A stretch of 64,000 nucleotides of DNA from Lonicera japonica (lineage: Eukaryota; Streptophyta; Magnoliopsida; Dipsacales; Caprifoliaceae). Of the stretch, positions 23,769-34,135 are shown piece by piece. Each line of letters starts with the position of its first letter. Position 1 is the first letter of the stretch. A model generated the notes under the pieces. That model was given only the letters and a program-made list of their open reading frames with translations, made no database searches and was not told where the DNA came from. The stretch spans positions 1 to 64,000 of the forward strand of contig JAKCWG010000959.1 of NCBI GenBank assembly GCA_021464415.1, written 5' to 3'. The translations under genes were made by a program, and so were the position numbers.

Positions 23769-24559
23769 AACAAGTGAGAAATGAGTTGATGGGTAGAGTT
23801 CACAAAGTTTGAACTTGTGCGAAATCTTAACATATGAATTCTTATAATATAATATTCTCCTTTTGTAACGTCTCATATTAAGAGTTCGCAGTCTTTTTTG
23901 TAACGTCTCAAATTAACTAGTGAACTCTTAGCATATGAATTCTTATAATATAATTCCTAATCTTTTTGAAATATAATCAATGTCAGAAATCTCATAATGT
24001 TAAATAGCTTCTACTATTGACAATATTGATTTGGTTGAAATTAGTGCATGTGTTATTAAAAAATACAAAAAGCCAAAATCCAAACTCTTTATGTTATATT
24101 TGTTAAATATAACAAGTTTGTGCAAAATCAGATGCCATTTTAAAAGAATGGAGACCCTGCCTTTTTACGTTCTCTCTCTTTCTGATAAATCCTCTGTTTT
24201 CCGCTTTATTTGTAGTTTGCCCTTGGTTCCAAGTATTGATTATTATCTTTGCTGGCAAAGTGAAGTGAAGTAACTCTGCTCCTTTTATCTAATTCGATAG
24301 ACCAATCAGGTATATGCTTGGGTTTTATCTTTAATTTGCTTCACTTCTAATTTTTTATTTTTTTTTCAAAAGATTGTTTAAAGTCTATTTCTTGTGAATA
24401 ACACAAATCCTATATACTGAGTAATACAAATCCTATAGAGAGAGGAATTGAAAAAAAAAATTATAGGTGTAAGTTTATAAAATAATTCAAACTAGATGTT
24501 TGAATTAATAGGTTTTTGAAAGAAATTTGTATTATTGAAAAACCTTATGATTTTATTTA

Positions 24560-26102
24560 TTATAGGAATTTGTTATTATTGTTCTAATGTATTTAAGCCT
24601 TAATCAGAATCAACAAACACACAAGCAACCACAAGAACATGGCAATTTACATGGTAAAAACCTATCCAACCGGGGGATAGGAAAAATCCATAGAGGCTCC
24701 CAACCTCAACAGCTAAATCCACTATATGATTCAAAGAGTACAAGAAGGAAACAAAAACAAAATGTGCTCACAACAATCCTACGCCAGCCACCAGTTTACC
24801 GGTGAAGATGAAGCACAAAAACTCCTTCACCCAGTCCTCCAATCACACAACCGAGATCTAGGTTGTCTTAAACCAAAAAAAAATAAAAAAAAATCAACAG
24901 ATCCAAAACACTTTAAGCCATAAAATCAAACATAGTTTAGATAAACTTATAGATAAAAAACTATTTTCCAATTTCCAATAAAAAATATGAAATCATTAAA
25001 ATTTATTTTCAAACAAATCAACGTTGAGAACCAATCACTCTATCCAATAAAACTAATTATTTATATAAAGAAAGAATTAGAAAGATATTACTAATTTAGA
25101 TATGAAGAACGAGCCAATACAACCGCAAGTTGAACTCGAATCAAACCTCGAAATCTCTCAGCAAAACCACTGAATCAATCACACTTAGATCCTCACTCAC
25201 CAAATACCACTCTTAGAAATCTTATCAAACTAAATAAACTCATCAGTTTCTAAGAGATAGATTAAAAATTTTAAGCCCCAGAGGAAAACCCAAAATCAAT
25301 TTCGAGAGATAAGAAAAAGAGGAGGAGAGAACGAGTTTTTAGAGAGAGATGCTCGGGACAATTAAAAAAACTTATTAAAAGAATGATTTAACAAAAATAA
25401 GAAGTCACGTATATTTTCCAAAGCCAACGGCCATGATTAAAACATAAGAGAGAAACGGTCACGATTAAATTCACGTGGATCAAAACATTCCCACCCTTAA
25501 TGAAATAAAAGATTGAACGATCTAGATCTAATTTTAATGAAGCATATAAATACAATTGTTAAAGATATAAATACAATTGTTAAAGATATAAACCCAAAAA
25601 AAAAACTCACATACTTAGCTCAACAATTGCAATGCCTCGGCTCAACCTTTATTTAGAAAAAATAATTGCTTAAAAGAATATTTAAATTTTCTTGAAAGAA
25701 ATAATAGGAAAAACATTTTGGATCTGAATGGGATAAAAATAAAATAAAATATTATACCTGAAGAAGCACACTCAGAATTCTTCAACTTGATTTTGTCTTC
25801 AAGCTTCGCACTCAATTCCAGCAAGGTAGCAATCTTCAATATCAAATATTTGGACTAGGTTTTACATTCTAGATACTAAGGTTGACTCGAAATTTTGAAT
25901 CCTTATTGCCCACAATACGTGATACCCAACGAGACATTTAATCTCCCCTATTGTACATTTTGAGACAAAACTTCACCAAATATAAGTAAACCCCACGGGG
26001 CTTCACTTCACACACTAATGCAAATTCTAACCTATGAAAAACATATACTATTTACCCACAAGACTCGATAAAAAAAAATATCACATGACTCTATCTATAA
26101 TC
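24560..26102. other. Degenerate retrotransposon-like intergenic DNA, no gene
   Basis: The stretch 24640-24860 (AATTTACATGGTAAAAACCTA, GGGGGATAGG, then AACCGAGATCTAGG) has the feel of an LTR, but I could not find ends or target duplications. The remainder is AT-rich with stops in all frames. A short exact tandem repeat TAAATACAATTGTTAAAGATA lies at about 25548-25588. Confidence 0.4.
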
Positions 26103-27061
26103 TGAAAATTTAGAGATCGTATTGCTTGTGTTGATTTTAAGGTTTTTATCAAAAACATTTTAAAATTTGATAAGCCAAATTAAAACTCTAGGTCTAATCA
26201 AATTTCAATACTGTCGAAATATAGTGTTGTGTTTTCTAGTAATTTATATCAACCAATTAATCACGCAAAAGCAACACACAACATAAAAAAGTAACGAGAT
26301 TTCTCTATTTGCGTAAGACTAATCTTCGGAACTAACCGACAGTATTTCACTAGGATCAAAACAAAATTACAAACTTAAAAACTTTAAAAAATTATTTTTC
26401 TATAATTTATGAGATAGGTCGATTAATTCTTTAAACGTAGAATCTAAGATTTCATTACTTGTACCAGTCCCACCATTAATGTCATGCTGCCATCATTTTC
26501 TTTGATGTACACGTGCATAGTCTAATAAAACAATTACCTTCAATGGCTACACGTGGTTTTTAGAAAATTAAGGAAAGTTTGACTTTTCAAAACTTTTAAC
26601 TTTTTCAATTCTTTTTTTTTTTTTCAAATTCAAACGATACTGTCCTTTTCCTTTTATTATTTTATTTATTTATTAAATAAAAACTTTTCTTTTAATATTT
26701 TTATTTTATCATATTAAATCCGTTTGGACTTTAATTTGACTCAAATTTCAGAGGCAACTTGATGAAACATGTTTGACATGAAAAAAATAAGATTTTTTTC
26801 TCAATAATATATGTCGACGAGGTTTTTCGAATTTCGTCAAAACTCGGTAAATATAATTAAAAATAGATTTGACTCAAAAAAATCGTTAATTTCGAATTTA
26901 ATGCTCAACAACCACATGAATTATGTATGGTGCATCTGGTAAGTTTGACGAGCTTCCGTTGATTGTTGTATATTTAAATCCTCAATTCGACTAAAACAAT
27001 TACAATGAAAAAAAATACTTTTGGTATCGGAATCAAGCCAACTATAAATATGAACCTAACA
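26103..27061 (-). mobile_element. 3' LTR (deleted form) of a minus-strand copia element
   Basis: The plus strand opens TGAAAATTTAGAGATCGTATTGC and closes CCTAACA; read on the minus strand the LTR runs TGTTAGG...CA. It aligns along its length with the LTR at 30569-32102 but lacks about 450 bp (the counterpart of 30840-31310) that holds the TATA box. It may therefore be unable to start transcription. A polypurine tract abuts it at 27062. Confidence 0.7.
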
Positions 27062-27076
27062 ATCTCCCCCTTTTTC
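27062..27076 (-). promoter_or_regulatory. Polypurine tract of the minus-strand copia element
   Basis: The plus strand reads AATCTCCCCCTTTTT directly after the LTR end; on the minus strand this is AAAAAGGGGGAGATT, the classical plant copia tract for plus-strand priming. A second similar tract (CTCTCCCCCTTTTTGTC) lies at about 27412-27428. Repeated tracts upstream of the 3' LTR are known in SIRE-type elements. Confidence 0.75.
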
Positions 27077-28570
27077 TATTGCGATGACAAAACACGTATA
27101 GCTAACATAGACGCTTTCTATGCGATGTCTGTAACATCTCAATTACAGACTCTATATCAAATTAATCCGTACAACAACAAGACTCAAAGACATGCCTAAT
27201 TCTAAGTCTCAATGTCGTCTACATAATTTCACAAGGCAAAATAGTGAGCTGAAAAATCAACTTATTAATCCTAAAATACCATAGCTCAACGAACACCTAG
27301 TAAACTATGGGTGTAAAGAAATACAATAATCAAATAAGTAAAAAAATTATATATATCTCCCCTCAAAATATTCCTACTTTACTACTCCCCCTCACATATG
27401 CATTCTCCTTAATCTCTCCCCCTTTTTGTCATAGGAATAGCAAAGTAATACGTATGGAAAGCAGTAACGCATGGAAAACAAGATCATGCAAAGAAATTAA
27501 CAATTAATGTATCAAGCTTTTCTTGTCCATGTAAAGAGATTCTACCTAGTAAAGATATACGCTAATCACAAAACATTCTAACTAAATCTCAAGAAACCCT
27601 TATCACCAATTCTCAACTTTTCATGGATTTGGTTTGGAGTTTCGAGAGCAAAATTGCTCAAAAAAATTATTTAACATAAATACTCCACATCCATTGCTAT
27701 TTAAGATGCATCAAATCCATAATATATCAATTAAGCTTCAAAGCATGTGATTTTCATTAACATGATACATGTCTATGCATATAACAATTCAGCGTGTATA
27801 CGCCAAGCAACACAGAGTACATATATATATATATATATATATATATTCTATTATGTTAAGAATATGGATCATACATAATGCTATCAAATAATTTTGAGTT
27901 TTAAAACATTCGCGCATCCAAATAAAATAAAGTTTAGAAAACCTCTAAATCATTAATTTTTCAAATAATTCTCCCTATGTAATCTTTTTATCTCACAAAC
28001 ATGCAATTTTGCATTTGAATTTATGATATTTTTGTGCAAACTTCTTCTCTTTTGATTGAGGCTTTCACACCCAGTGAAGGCCAGCTATTTTCATTTGGTA
28101 GCTTTCGGTTATCCTTCCATTATGGTAGCCCTTTTCCATCCCCTTTATATTTTTTTCTCACATACTTGTCTTTTAATTTTTCGCTTAAAACTACATCACC
28201 AAAATCTCACTGCATTAACTATAATATTTTCTTAAACTCTCTCTCCCTAAATAAATAGTATATGAGAGATTCTGAAGTTTCAAATTAAAAGCAAGAGCCT
28301 AACCAAAGTGTTACTCAACATGCATCAATGTAGATCGTACAGTGTAGTGTGTGGGATATATATAAAAACTCTTATGTGATTAAAATAACATGCTACTGGT
28401 TATCGAATTGTCAAAGAATTATGCACACATATCTCCAAATTAAACATTTAAATATGAAAATATAAAAATATCTAGAATAAAAAGTAGTTACAATCACATG
28501 CATGCAAGTAATGATTTTTTTAAGGAATTCAGGCATTATCGCAATTGAAAAATCAAAACCAAAATTCACT
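27077..28570 (-). other. 3' untranslated interior of the deleted copia element
   Basis: No pol domain can be read here on either strand. An AT microsatellite lies at 27821-27847. The element has lost protease, integrase and reverse transcriptase between gag and the polypurine tract. Confidence 0.5.
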
Positions 28571-30550
28571 TTGCTTCAGTACCTATGCAAGGAGCTAAAA
28601 TCAACCAAAGCAACAAACTCACTTAGCATAGCCATCCGTCTAGCCAAATTTATGCTAGGTGGACTATTTATCCCCCAAGTATGTGCAATGATCCCTTTCG
28701 GGACCCACATCTTCCTAATCCGAATAGTCATGTCCTTCTTGTGTTCCTTTCTACCCAAAACCTTTACCTTATTGTTTTTCTTCTTTTTCCCTCTCGGTTT
28801 AGGTTTCGGTCCAAGAATTAGAACACTCTTCGGCATTTTCTTCAAAACTTGCCGACAAAACTCTCTCAAGTGACCTCTCCTCTCAGAATACTCATACCAA
28901 AAAGGCTGTGGTAGTGTGTACTTATACACATCAAAAGGTATCACTTGATCTTCAAGAACTTCTGAATGAAAAACTTTTGGATAAACAGATTTTTGAGCAA
29001 AAACTTCTTTTCCCTTTTGAACGTTCTTAGCTTTCTTTGGAGCTTGAGAAGTTCTATCAATGAAAGCTTTAGACTTAGAATAAATAACACCATTGAAACT
29101 TGAATTTTGAGAAGCGGCATTCATAAAGACGGTCTTGGTTTGCTTTTTTGCATCAGAATTTGGGAATCCAAGTCCTCTTTGTTATTTCCGCTCTTTTGAT
29201 TTGAAAGTATTGATTCAAGTTTCTTAGAACTAGTCTCTAACCCAACTTTGATAGTTAATGCGTTTCAAGTTGTTGATTTAGATCGCAAATATGTTCTTCT
29301 AGTAATTTGATTTTATCCTCATACTCCAGATTTTTCTTTTTTAATGAAAAAATTAGACCGAGACAATTTTCTTTTTTGCTTTCAAGTTGTCTAATTTTCT
29401 TTAAAAATTTGGTCTTCTCGGCCTTTGAATTTTCAAAACTTACTTTGTCCCTTTTCAAATCAATAATCTCCTTTTCAGAAAATTGTGTTTTGGATGCAAA
29501 TTTTGAATTTTTCACAAAAAGTTTTTGACATTCTAGTAAAAGTGCATCATGGGCCGATTGAAGATCTGGAAAGTCTTCCATGTCATCAAAAAGTAAATTC
29601 TTGAAAATCTCCTGATTCACTTCTTCTAAAGAAACTGTTGCGGAAAAAGCTAAATAATCATGAGAATACTTTTGAGTGTTCGAATTTTGCTCATCATTGC
29701 TAAAAGTGACATGTATTCCCTTTTTGCCAAGCTCTTTCTCTAATCTTCTAATCTTAGTAGAGCATTCAAAAGCTTTATGACCTCTACCATGACACTCAAA
29801 GTAGTTCTCATTTTATTGGGGTTTATTCTCAAAATTTTCTTTCCCCAAATTCTCAAAAGTTTGATCACCATGCCCGATTTCGAATTTAACTTCATGAATT
29901 TATTGAAATTAAGCACAAAATTAGCTATTTCTTGGAAATCAGACATAAATCATTCATTAGATTCAGTTATGTTTTCATCTTTAGCATTAACTGTAATGGT
30001 TTGATCTGCCTTTCATTAAGGAATTCAAATCCTTACTTTCTTCAAATCAATTATCTTCTTTCATCGTTATAGTTTCAAAATTTTTCATGAACCTTTGAAT
30101 TTTAGAACTTTTCACAGTTGTGGTTCCTTCAAAAATTACAATCAAAATATCTGAGGCATGTTTAGAAGTAGTACAGTTTGAAATCTTTTTAAATTCTTCC
30201 TCATAAACTTGAGCCATGATTACATTCAGACCATAAGAATTAAACTTAGTTTCTTCTAATTCTTTGGCAGTCCATGAGACTATAGATTTTGGTCCAATGT
30301 TCCCATATTCAATTTTGGTGGGTCTAGTATAACCATCTAAAATGGTTTACAAAATTTGCTAGTCTAAAGATTTTAAATAAATAATCATGTGAATTTTTTA
30401 ATAGTTATAATTAGACCCATTAAGCGTAGGAACCTTGGACTTAAATGAATCAATTTTGGTAGCTATGAAAAAATAAATCAAAACAAGCAAAACAAGCAGC
30501 AACAATTAGACATAAAGTAACCTAGATGCAAATCCTAGTAAATTAAGGAA
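28571..30550 (-). pseudogene. Degenerate copia gag (SIRE-like), pol missing
   Basis: Three minus-strand fragments run in order. 29946-29740 is followed, near 29800-29750 in another frame, by a zinc-finger-like CHGRGHKAFEC. 29620-29255 is a lysine/glutamate-rich coiled coil. 29124-28576 holds the second finger region (SERRGHLREFC, with the first cysteine replaced) and a basic KPKPRGKKKKNNK stretch ending in a MWVPKG motif. This layout matches the long gag of SIRE-type copia elements. Frame breaks between the pieces show that it is not functional. No pol domain follows; the sequence passes directly into the 3' untranslated region. Confidence 0.6.
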
Positions 30551-30555
30551 ACCTG

Positions 30556-30566
30556 CTCTGATACCA
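30556..30566 (-). promoter_or_regulatory. Primer-binding site for initiator Met tRNA (minus strand)
   Basis: CTCTGATACCA on the plus strand is the reverse complement of TGGTATCAGAG, complementary to the 3' end of plant tRNA-iMet. It lies two bases from the LTR start at 30569, the normal position for first-strand priming. It fixes the element's orientation as minus. Confidence 0.88.
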
Positions 30567-30568
30567 AT

Positions 30569-32102
30569 TGAAAATTTTGGGATCTTATTGCTTAGGTTAA
30601 TTTTAGGATTTTATCAAAAATAGTTTAAAATTTGATAAGAGGAATTAAAATCCTAGGTCTAATCAAATTTTAGTACTATCGAAATTTTGTGTTGTGTTTT
30701 CTAGCAATTTATAGCAATCAATTAATCACACAAAAGCAATACACAACACCAAAAAGTAACGAGGTATTCCTACTTACGTAAGACTAATCCTCGAGACTAA
30801 CCGACATTACTTCACAATGATCAAAACGGAGTTACATACTTGAATATTTATAAAAATTACTCCCCCACAATTTACGCAACAGTCCTGTCAATCCCTTGAA
30901 CGGAGAATCCAACCGCAGCGGGCTTGGCGTAGCGCTTCCCTCTTTTCCGGCTTATTTGTTGCCTCCTTCTATGCACTTTACCACAATCCTTCACACCCTA
31001 TCTGCGATCTCCCTTATCATAAGTTAGCCACTTCGCCCACAGGACCATGAATATTTGGAACCCTATTTCTTAAACTTGAAGAATAATAAGATCTCTTATG
31101 GCGTGTGAACAAAAATCTAGGTGGTGTCTCAAAACTCTCAAAAATTAATTATAACATTCGGATATTTTCTGCTTCAAAAATATCTCTATAATCATGTATT
31201 TTTTACCTAAACCAATAGTTATATTTATAGAGTCAAAATCCTTTTTGAAATACTTTAAAATTTTTTTTAAAAAAATTCAAATCCATAAGCCAAATTAGTT
31301 CCGTACCGGTCCAAAATTTCATTACTTGTACTGGTCCACAATTAATGTCATGCTGCCATCCTTTTCTTTGATGTACACATGGCATAGTGTAATGAAACAT
31401 TTAATTTTTTTTGAACACATGAAATCCTACTTACATTTTTTACTCCTAAGGGGATGGGAGAAAGAGAGCTGCTTAATTGCAGTGGGTGAGACTCAAACCC
31501 CGATTGCTCGGGAGTTCAGGGGATAGGCTTACCACCGGGCCAACTCCTTCGCTCAATGAAACATTTAATGGGCATGGCATTTAATGGCTACACTTGGGTT
31601 TTAGAAAAATAAGGAAAGTTTGACTTTTCAAAACTTTTAACTTTTTCAATTCTTTTTTTTTTTTCAAAATCAAACGATACTTTCCTTTTCCTTTTTATTT
31701 TATTTTTCGATATTAAATCCGTTTGAGCTCCAATTTGACTCAAATTTTAGATACAATTTTGTGAAACATGATAGACATGAAAAAAAATAAGTTTTCTTAA
31801 TAATTTGTGTCGACGGGACTTTTCGAATTTTGAAAAAACTCGGTGAAAATAATTAAAAATATATTTGACTCAAAAAATCTTTAATTTCGAATTCAATGCT
31901 CAACCACCATCTATAATTTGAATCAAACCATATAACTAACTTACCTTAGGTCCTGAATTATGTACAGTGCATCCATTAGGTTGGGCAAGCTTCCGTTGAT
32001 TGTCTTATATTTAAATCTTCAATTCGACTTAAACAATTATATTACAACAAAAAAATTGATTTTGGCATCGGAATCAAGCCAACTAAAAATATAAACCTAA
32101 CA
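30569..32102 (-). mobile_element. 5' LTR of the minus-strand copia element, interrupted by a SINE
   Basis: This is the longer partner of the LTR at 26103-27061; shared blocks include CATTAATGTCATGCTGCCATC and GGAATCAAGCCAACTA. It retains the promoter part: on the minus strand a TATA-like CTATAAATATAAC lies near 31215-31230. It ends AAACCTAACA at 32102. Flanking bases of the two LTRs do not give a target duplication, consistent with later rearrangement. Confidence 0.7.
31391..31569 (-). mobile_element. tRNA-derived SINE with 15-bp target duplication
   Basis: On the minus strand the insert (31554-31406) starts GAGCGAAGGAGTTGGCCCGG with an A box (TTGGCCCGGTGG) and a B box (GGTTTGAGTCTC), and ends in an A-rich tail (T run at 31405-31412 on the plus strand). 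Perfect 15-bp copies AATGAAACATTTAAT flank it (31391-31405, 31555-31569). It interrupts the LTR; the sister LTR at 26521-26545 has no insertion at this point. The frame at 31326-31526 is an accident. Confidence 0.88.
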
Positions 32103-32329
32103 GAATGCATCTAGACACACCACATCAACATCTTTAACATCTGAATATAATTAGAATCCTGCACACATGAAAACATGTCCATTAATACACCATAGTTCAC
32201 ACATAGTTTAATATAAAGAGAAGCAATTTTAGTTTTCTATATTGCTACTAGCCCTGCTCCCACATTTTGTCTCAATTGGACAATGGGAAATAAATGCAAC
32301 AATTTAATCAATAGAATAGATACAAAGAA

Positions 32330-32845
32330 CTTTGCAGAGCTCTTGAAATCTTTCCTTGTCATGTGACTTAGCAAACAAATCTGCTAGTTGATGCTTCGTA
32401 TCAACATATTCATTTTGAATAATTTTAGAATCAATCAAATCTTAAATAAAATGATGTCGTATATCAATATGTTTTGTACGAGAATATTGAACAGGGTTCT
32501 TAGATATATTAATAGCACTCATATTATCGCAAAACAATATCATAGAACCTTGTTCAACTTTATAGTCAGCTAGCATTTGAACTACTGGCATATATATATT
32601 TAGCTTCTGTAGTAGATGAAGATATACAGTTCAGTTTTTTAGAACTCCAAGCCACTAAATTATTTCCAATATAAAAATAACTACCTGAAGTACTCTTTAT
32701 GTCGTTAATGCATGCAGCCTGCCCAATTAGCATCATAATAGCCAACTATGCTGCTACTAGTATGAAAAGTATACCAAATTCCTAACGATAAAGTAACATT
32801 TACATATCTAACAATCCTTTTAACAGCAAGTAGGATAAATATATC
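32330..32845 (-). pseudogene. Copia RNase H remnant
   Basis: Read on the minus strand from 32845 the frames give KRIVRYVNVTLSLGIWY, then [18 protein letters not shown] with SSTTEA, and toward 32350 an SHDKERFQ-like end. These are the conserved C-terminal RNase H blocks of Ty1/copia pol, including the catalytic D of DANW. Frame shifts and stops are present, for example after the DANWAGC block. It lies beyond the 5' LTR of the copia element, so it belongs to another copy or shows recombination between copies. Confidence 0.75.
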
Positions 32846-32849
32846 TTAT

Positions 32850-33460
32850 TTACCATACACTATGTTTGACCATTATAGATGGTCTAAATAGTTGTATGTA
32901 TGTTTGTTTTGGCACGAGCATTTACTCACATGCACTTAATATAATACTATTTTTTGTGTATGTGTGTTGCACGTGGTTTTAGTACTTGAGAAATGTTATT
33001 AAGTCTATTAATAAATACGTACATACTAAGAATTGAATAGTTAGTATGAAGTAGGAAATAAAAATAATATTAAATAAACAAAAACATAATAATTATAAGA
33101 AAATCATAGAATCGGTCTACTATGGAAAAATATTGTAAATACATGATAAAAATGTGTTGCGTTGAATTCTTTCAGTAAATGGTCTTTTTTTTAAACATTA
33201 AACATAACTATAAATAAACAATTACATTTTAGAGTATATAAATTAAAATAAATTTAATATATAATGTTAAAAGCAATCAAGTATAGTAAAATTTAATATA
33301 CATACCTTTGTTATTTACTTTGGAACCAAATTCTAATTCAACCTATGACTTTTGTAATTCTTACGATCGATTTATTAAATAGTTTCCTTCTTTGGAAGTT
33401 TGTTATCAAGATATATAAACGTCTTTTACAATACACCTAATTCAACACAAACTCTAATTG
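32850..33460. other. AT-rich intergenic DNA, no gene
   Basis: Very AT-rich, stops in every frame, no repeat ends recognised. Confidence 0.5.
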
Positions 33461-33464
33461 GTTT

Positions 33465-33830
33465 AATTATCTTAGACAAATAAATTAGAGTTTAAATTTA
33501 TTTGAATAATAATAGTAATATTTTATTTGATGTAAAACTTAAAATATTTTCTTATTATTTTAGCCAAATAAAGTAGAGTTTAAATTTATCTGGAATACCA
33601 CTAATATAAAAATATATGGAGTTATAATTTTTTATTTAATGCCAATCTTAAAATCTTGTGTTAAAAATATGTTTTGTTTAATGTAAATTTTAAAATATTT
33701 TTTTAATTATTTTATCCAAATAAAGTAGAGTTTAAATTTATGTAGAATATTTTTACTAGTTTAAAATGTATGGAGTTACATTTTTTTTTGTTTAATGTAA
33801 ATCTTAAAATATTGTACTTAAATAAAAATT
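33465..33830 (+). repeat. Degenerate tandem repeat upstream of the NLR
   Basis: The block (C/A)AAATAAAGTAGAGTTTAAATTTAT followed by an A/T spacer and TTTAATGTAAATCTTAAAATATT recurs three to four times with a spacing of roughly 90-150 bp. Such repeats next to an NLR can alter its expression or mediate unequal exchange, but that is inference. Confidence 0.65.
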
Positions 33831-33959
33831 AGAAAAGGTTTATGATATAAATATATCTGCATTATAACCAAAGACGGTTTTAACATATACAACCATCTTA
33901 AAGTCAGAGTCTAATGGTCAAAATTTCACCATATCTATATCAATATTAATATCTATACT

Positions 33960-34135
33960 ATCTATATACTATATATATATAAGTACAACAAAAACACTGA
34001 AAATAAGTTAAAAAGGAAAACAAAAATTAAAAAACGAAGAAGATATCTACTTCTGTACATGTTCATAAACTAATTATGTCCATTTGTTTACAGGCTATTT
34101 TTTCCATGTAACAACTTCATTGATATTGTTAAGAT
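33960..34135 (+). promoter_or_regulatory. Probable NLR promoter / leader with 3' splice site
   Basis: CTATATATATATAAG at about 33970-33983 is a TATA-like box about 160 bp before the start codon. TTTGTTTACAG ends at 34093 and looks like an intron acceptor, leaving a 42-nt leader before ATG 34136. Either the promoter is local or an upstream non-coding exon is spliced on; sequence alone does not decide. Confidence 0.35.

Larger units (their letters stand above)
17700..24310 (+). repeat. Diverged local tandem duplication with recurring leader modules
   Basis: Blocks recur in the same order: 17940-18160 with 21900-22105; 19600-19800 with 22300-22470; 19980-20590 with 22640-23200; 20600-20800 with 23210-23400; and 21511-21700 with 23405-23850. 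Matching phrases include TTCCTAGATC(C/T)GTCC(C/T)TGGAAACTA and CATTTTAGGAATACA. The copies differ by many substitutions and by transposon insertions. No long open frame lies in any copy. This covers the gene-free stretches between the named transposons here. Confidence 0.65.
18475..24310 (+). promoter_or_regulatory. Six repeated leader-plus-splice-donor modules without a gene body
   Basis: Each module has a GAATAATTxGAATAGCC box, a TTTTCATAAACCCCAT-like block, a leader ending in CTAATTCAAGxGACCCATC(C)AxxAG and then a donor-like GTAT(G/A). The donor positions are about 18659, 19974, 20357, 22641, 23051 and 24310; four of them read GTATGT. This looks like the first, non-coding exon of a gene multiplied without its coding exons. 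The NLR at 34136 also has an acceptor just before its ATG, but a link is only a guess. Confidence 0.45.

Noticed and set aside
28502..28873. 123-residue plus-strand open frame
   Set aside because: It is the antisense shadow of the copia gag fragment on the minus strand.
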